Of a stretch of 64,000 bases of DNA, positions 61,371 to 64,000 are shown one piece after another. The stretch is from Stenotrophomonas sepilia. Lineage in GTDB: Bacteria > Pseudomonadota > Gammaproteobacteria > Xanthomonadales > Xanthomonadaceae. Where the stretch lies: contig NZ_LXXZ01000033.1 in NCBI RefSeq assembly GCF_003244875.1, forward strand, positions 88,004-152,003, read 5' to 3'. Under the pieces are notes generated by a model that saw nothing but the letters and a program-made list of their open reading frames with translations, was not told the origin of the DNA and did no database searches. Numbering within the stretch: the stretch's first letter is position 1; every line of letters begins with the position of its first letter. Position numbers and translations under genes: made by a program.

Positions 61371-62300
61371 CTAGCGCGGTGCCGGCCGCATTCCGTGTAG
61401 CTGCGGCAACGCGGCCTTCATCGCATCGATGAAGGCGCGCAGCCGTGGCGGCTGCTGGCGCGCGGCAGGAAACACGACGTGGACCGGCAGTGCCGGCGCC
61501 TGCCAGTCCGGCAGCAGCTGCACCAGCCGTCCTTGTGCGAGGTCGTTGGCCACCAGCCAGGCCGAGACCACCGCTGCGCCCAGCCCGGCGCGTGCAGCCT
61601 GCTGTACCACGAACAGGTTGTCGCTGAGCAGGCGCGGGCTGATCGAAAGGGTATGCGCGCGTCCCTGCGCGTCATGCAGCAGCAGGCGTTCGCGGTAGTA
61701 GGTGACCAGCGAGATCCACGGCAGTGACTGTGCCTGTTCCGGCGTGCTGACCGCCGTGGCGTCCACCAGCGAGGGCGCTGCCACGACGATGCGCGGCACT
61801 TCCGCGAGCGGCAGTGCAACCATGCGCGGTTCGTCGACTGGGCCCACCCGGACCGCGCAGTCGATACCTTCGGCGATGAAATCCGGGCGCCGATCTTCCA
61901 GGATCCACTCCAGGCTCAGCTGCGGGTGCTGGGCGAGGAATGCGAGCATGGTCGGCAGCAGCTGCGCCTGGCCAAAGGCGTGCGGCACCATCACCCGCAG
62001 GCGTCCGCGCAGCGTTTCCGGTTCGCCGTTCAGTTCGGCCTGCAGCGACTCCCATTCGTCGACCACGCGCTGCGCATGACGCTGGCAGCGCAGGCCGTCC
62101 TCGGTCAGTTGCAGGCCATGGGTGGAGCGCTGCAGCAGGCGCAGGCCGAGCTGCCGCTCCAGTGCCTGCAGGCGTCGGCTGACCGTCGGCTGGGTGGTGC
62201 CCAGCTGCAGGGCCGCAGCAGACAGGCTGCCGGCATCGACAATGCGCAGGAAGGTGCGCAGCAGATCTAGGCGATCAGCGCCGGTGGCGAGGTCATTCAT
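61371..62300 (-). CDS. LysR-family transcriptional regulator
   Basis: A 309-residue LysR protein: HTH at 10-70 (LLRTFLRIVDAGSLSAAALQLGTTQPTVSRRLQAL) and an effector domain with EGIDCAVRVGPVDEPR. It is divergent from the MFS gene at 62394 across a 93-base gap, the usual regulator-exporter arrangement. Convergent with the amidohydrolase at 59825. Confidence 0.9.
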   Translation of the reverse strand: MNDLATGADRLDLLRTFLRIVDAGSLSAAALQLGTTQPTVSRRLQALERQLGLRLLQRSTHGLQLTEDGLRCQRHAQRVVDEWESLQAELNGEPETLRGRLRVMVPHAFGQAQLLPTMLAFLAQHPQLSLEWILEDRRPDFIAEGIDCAVRVGPVDEPRMVALPLAEVPRIVVAAPSLVDATAVSTPEQAQSLPWISLVTYYRERLLLHDAQGRAHTLSISPRLLSDNLFVVQQAARAGLGAAVVSAWLVANDLAQGRLVQLLPDWQAPALPVHVVFPAARQQPPRLRAFIDAMKAALPQLHGMRPAPR

Positions 62301-62393
62301 GCGTGTGGCGTATGAAGTATATGTGCCAGAGCCTACTACAGACGTTTGGCGAATACAGGCAGGATACGCCCACTTCCTCTACGGGGCTCCCCC

Positions 62394-63587
62394 ATGTCTA
62401 CCCCCTCGCTGTCTGTTGCGGCCGCACCGGCGACCGTGCCTTCCGCCTCATTGGTGCTGGCAATGGCGGCCGGTGCTGGCTTCTCGGTCGCGTCGCTGTA
62501 TTACAGCCAGCCCATGCTGGGCCTGATCGCGCAGGACGTTGGCGCCGGTGAGCGCGCCGCCGGCCTGGTGCCAACCCTGACCCAGCTCGGCTACGCACTG
62601 GGCATCCTGCTGCTGGCACCGCTGGGCGATCGCTTCGACCGCCGCCATCTGATCCTGTTGAAGTCCGCGCTGCTGGCGCTGGCACTGGGCGCCGCCGCGA
62701 TGGCCGGGCACCTGCCGGGCCTGTTGATGGCCAGCCTGCTGGTCGGGCTGATGGCAACGCTGGCGCAGGACATCGTTCCCGCCGCTGCGGTGCTGGCACC
62801 GGATGCGCAGCGCGGCCAGATCGTCGGCCGGGTGATGACCGGCCTGCTGCTCGGCATCCTGTTGTCGCGGGTGGTCAGTGGTGTGGTGGCTGAAGCGTGG
62901 GGTTGGCGCACGCAGTTCGTGCTGGCGGCGGTATCGGTGGCGGCGATGGGCGCGGTGATGGCGCGTGCACTGCCGCGTTTCGCGCCGACCAGCACGCTGC
63001 GCTATCCGGCGTTGCTGGGCTCATTGCTGGCGTTGTGGCGTGAGCAGCCGCAGCTGCGACGTGCAGTGGCCAGCCAGTCGCTGCTGGCGGTCGGCTTCAG
63101 TGCGTTCTGGTCGACCCTGGCGCTGATGCTGCATGCCCGCCTGGGGCTGGGCAGTGCGGCGGCGGGTGCGTTTGGTATTGCGGGTGCGACCGGTGCATTG
63201 GCCGCGCCGTTTGCCGGCCGTTTCGCTGATCGACTGGGGTGCCATGCGGTGGCACGGCTGGCGATTGCGGTGGCGCTGCTGGGCTTCGGCCTGCTGCTGG
63301 CCGAAGGCTGGTTGCCGGCCGCCGCGCTGCTGCCGTTGCTGGTGGTGAGTGCGCTGCTGTTCGACTTCGGCTTCCAGTCGGCGCTGGTGGCGCACCAGAC
63401 CCTGGTCTACGGCCTGGTGCCGCCGGCACGCAGCCGGCTCAATGCGCTGTTGTTCACCGGCATGTTCATCGGCATGGCCGCCGGCGGTGCGCTGGGCAGC
63501 CTGGCGCTGGCGCAGTGGGGGTGGCACGGCGTGGCCTGGCTGGCGGTGGTGTGTGCGGGCGGCAGCCTGGCACTGCGTTTGAAGTAG
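62394..63587 (+). CDS. MFS transporter (YnfM/DHA1-like)
   Basis: A 397-residue 12-helix major facilitator. It opens ASLYYSQPMLGLIAQDVG and carries the loop GDRFDRRHLILLK (motif A) plus GILLSRVVSGVVAEAWGWR (motif C). Related to arabinose-polymer or YnfM-type exporters that extrude sugars or drugs. Weak ribosome site; ATG 62394. Controlled probably by the divergent LysR gene. Ends LALRLK, followed by the repeat-rich end of the window. Confidence 0.88.
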   Translation: MSTPSLSVAAAPATVPSASLVLAMAAGAGFSVASLYYSQPMLGLIAQDVGAGERAAGLVPTLTQLGYALGILLLAPLGDRFDRRHLILLKSALLALALGAAAMAGHLPGLLMASLLVGLMATLAQDIVPAAAVLAPDAQRGQIVGRVMTGLLLGILLSRVVSGVVAEAWGWRTQFVLAAVSVAAMGAVMARALPRFAPTSTLRYPALLGSLLALWREQPQLRRAVASQSLLAVGFSAFWSTLALMLHARLGLGSAAAGAFGIAGATGALAAPFAGRFADRLGCHAVARLAIAVALLGFGLLLAEGWLPAAALLPLLVVSALLFDFGFQSALVAHQTLVYGLVPPARSRLNALLFTGMFIGMAAGGALGSLALAQWGWHGVAWLAVVCAGGSLALRLK

Positions 63588-63628
63588 GGGGTTGTTCGGC
63601 AGGGCTTGCAGCCCTGCACCTGCTGGAG

Positions 63629-63666
<38 letters not shown>

Positions 63667-63682
63667 GGGGTTCCTGTAGGGA

Positions 63683-63858
63683 GGCGGGGTGGGTCCGGTT
63701 GCGGGGGACGCCGTGAATCCCCAGTCCGGCCCAGCCGCTGGCGGCTGGGCGTTCGGGCGCTTGCGAAGCAATGCTTCGCAAGCGAAGCGCCCTCACCCAT
63801 GGGGGCTCGGTCGCGCCATCCATGGCGCTCACGCCCCCGCAACCGGACCCACCCCGCC
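63683..63858. repeat. 176-bp inverted-repeat element, copy B
   Basis: Terminal arms 63683-63707 and 63834-63858 pair perfectly over 25 bases and match the arms of the 95-bp copy at 31719. Inside are two further hairpins: CCCAGCCGC/GCGGCTGGG (63730-63749) and GCTTGCGAAGC/GCTTCGCAAGC (63759-63783). The piece GCTCGGTCGCGCCATCC near the right arm is the inverted counterpart of copy A's interior. Confidence 0.7.
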
Positions 63859-63877
63859 TTCTGTTGGAATGGCTCTT

Positions 63878-63918
63878 GGGGTCAGATCCGTTTTCCGGAG
63901 GAAAACGGATCTGACCCC
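63878..63918. repeat. 41-bp perfect palindrome
   Basis: GGGGTCAGATCCGTTTTCC at 63878-63896, centre GGA, and its exact reverse complement at 63900-63918. A 19-bp dyad, likely an extragenic palindromic repeat of this genus. Confidence 0.85.
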
Positions 63919-63943
63919 TGATTGATTTCGATATCTGACAGAA

Positions 63944-63967
63944 GTGTCGACCAAGGTCGACACCTAC
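63944..63967 (-). repeat. SMAG-like palindrome (GTGTCGACC type)
   Basis: GTGTCGACCAAGGTCGACAC followed by CTAC, so it carries the reverse GTAG head. The same palindrome is at 40576. Beyond it to the window end nothing is recognisable. Confidence 0.75.
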
Positions 63968-64000
63968 CAACCGCCATCGGAATCTGTCAGAGGTGGGGCG

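Overview
This is a GC-rich window with the marks of a Stenotrophomonas chromosome, most likely the S. maltophilia complex (family Xanthomonadaceae). The evidence is the dense set of short GTAG-headed extragenic palindromes (SMAG-type repeats), an SOS imuA-imuB-dnaE2 cassette behind a Xanthomonas-type LexA box, an alpha-amino acid ester hydrolase close to the xanthomonad enzymes, and many TonB, LysR and AraC genes. No phage, insertion sequence, CRISPR array or rRNA operon is visible.

Layout. 0-5 kb: the end of an unidentified gene, a soluble PAS-PAS chemoreceptor behind a sigma-28 promoter, a decayed diguanylate cyclase, tRNA-Leu(CAA), a lone receiver domain, an SRAP/HMCES DNA-protein crosslink protein and an acetyltransferase. 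4.9-5.8 kb: three tandem tRNA-Ala(GGC)/tRNA-Glu(TTC) pairs in two transcription units. 5.9-9.3 kb: a MerR regulator, a GlxA-type regulator and two periplasmic thiol-disulfide proteins. 9.4-15.9 kb: outer-membrane porin, AdiC antiporter, AdiA arginine decarboxylase and a cation transporter, which look like an acid-resistance or polyamine unit. 16.1-17.3 kb: a Fur-boxed iron/haem uptake operon reduced by an internal deletion to a sigma-factor head, a ChaN-like tail and an intact TonB. 17.3-21.6 kb: a tightly overlapping yggS - glutamine amidotransferase - 74-residue gene unit, divergent from a MocR regulator with paired direct repeats at its start. 21.7-27 kb: dnaE2, imuB and imuA on the minus strand.

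27-42.7 kb is a mixed metabolic region: a cyclase-family hydrolase with a DsbA-like protein and LysR; a membrane fatty-acid hydroxylase; AraC and VOC proteins; a secreted GH3 glycosidase with an unusual N-terminal domain; a LysR/MFS pair; the ester hydrolase; an AraC regulator and an SDR. 42.8-48.8 kb: MgtC, then lldP-lldR-lldD-dld for uptake and respiratory oxidation of both lactate enantiomers, with two LldR-type operators in front. 48.9-55.4 kb: small periplasmic proteins, CDP-diacylglycerol pyrophosphatase, an acetyltransferase and a TonB-dependent receptor. 55.5-63.6 kb: hydrolases, an ankyrin lipoprotein, two LysR genes and an MFS exporter. 63.6-64 kb is packed with repeats.

The most unusual items are the GH3 enzyme carrying what looks like an inactive endonuclease/exonuclease/phosphatase domain, the sigma/ChaN deletion scar with a surviving Fur box, the yggS-amidotransferase-small protein unit facing its MocR-like regulator, and two related inverted-repeat elements of 95 and 176 bp.
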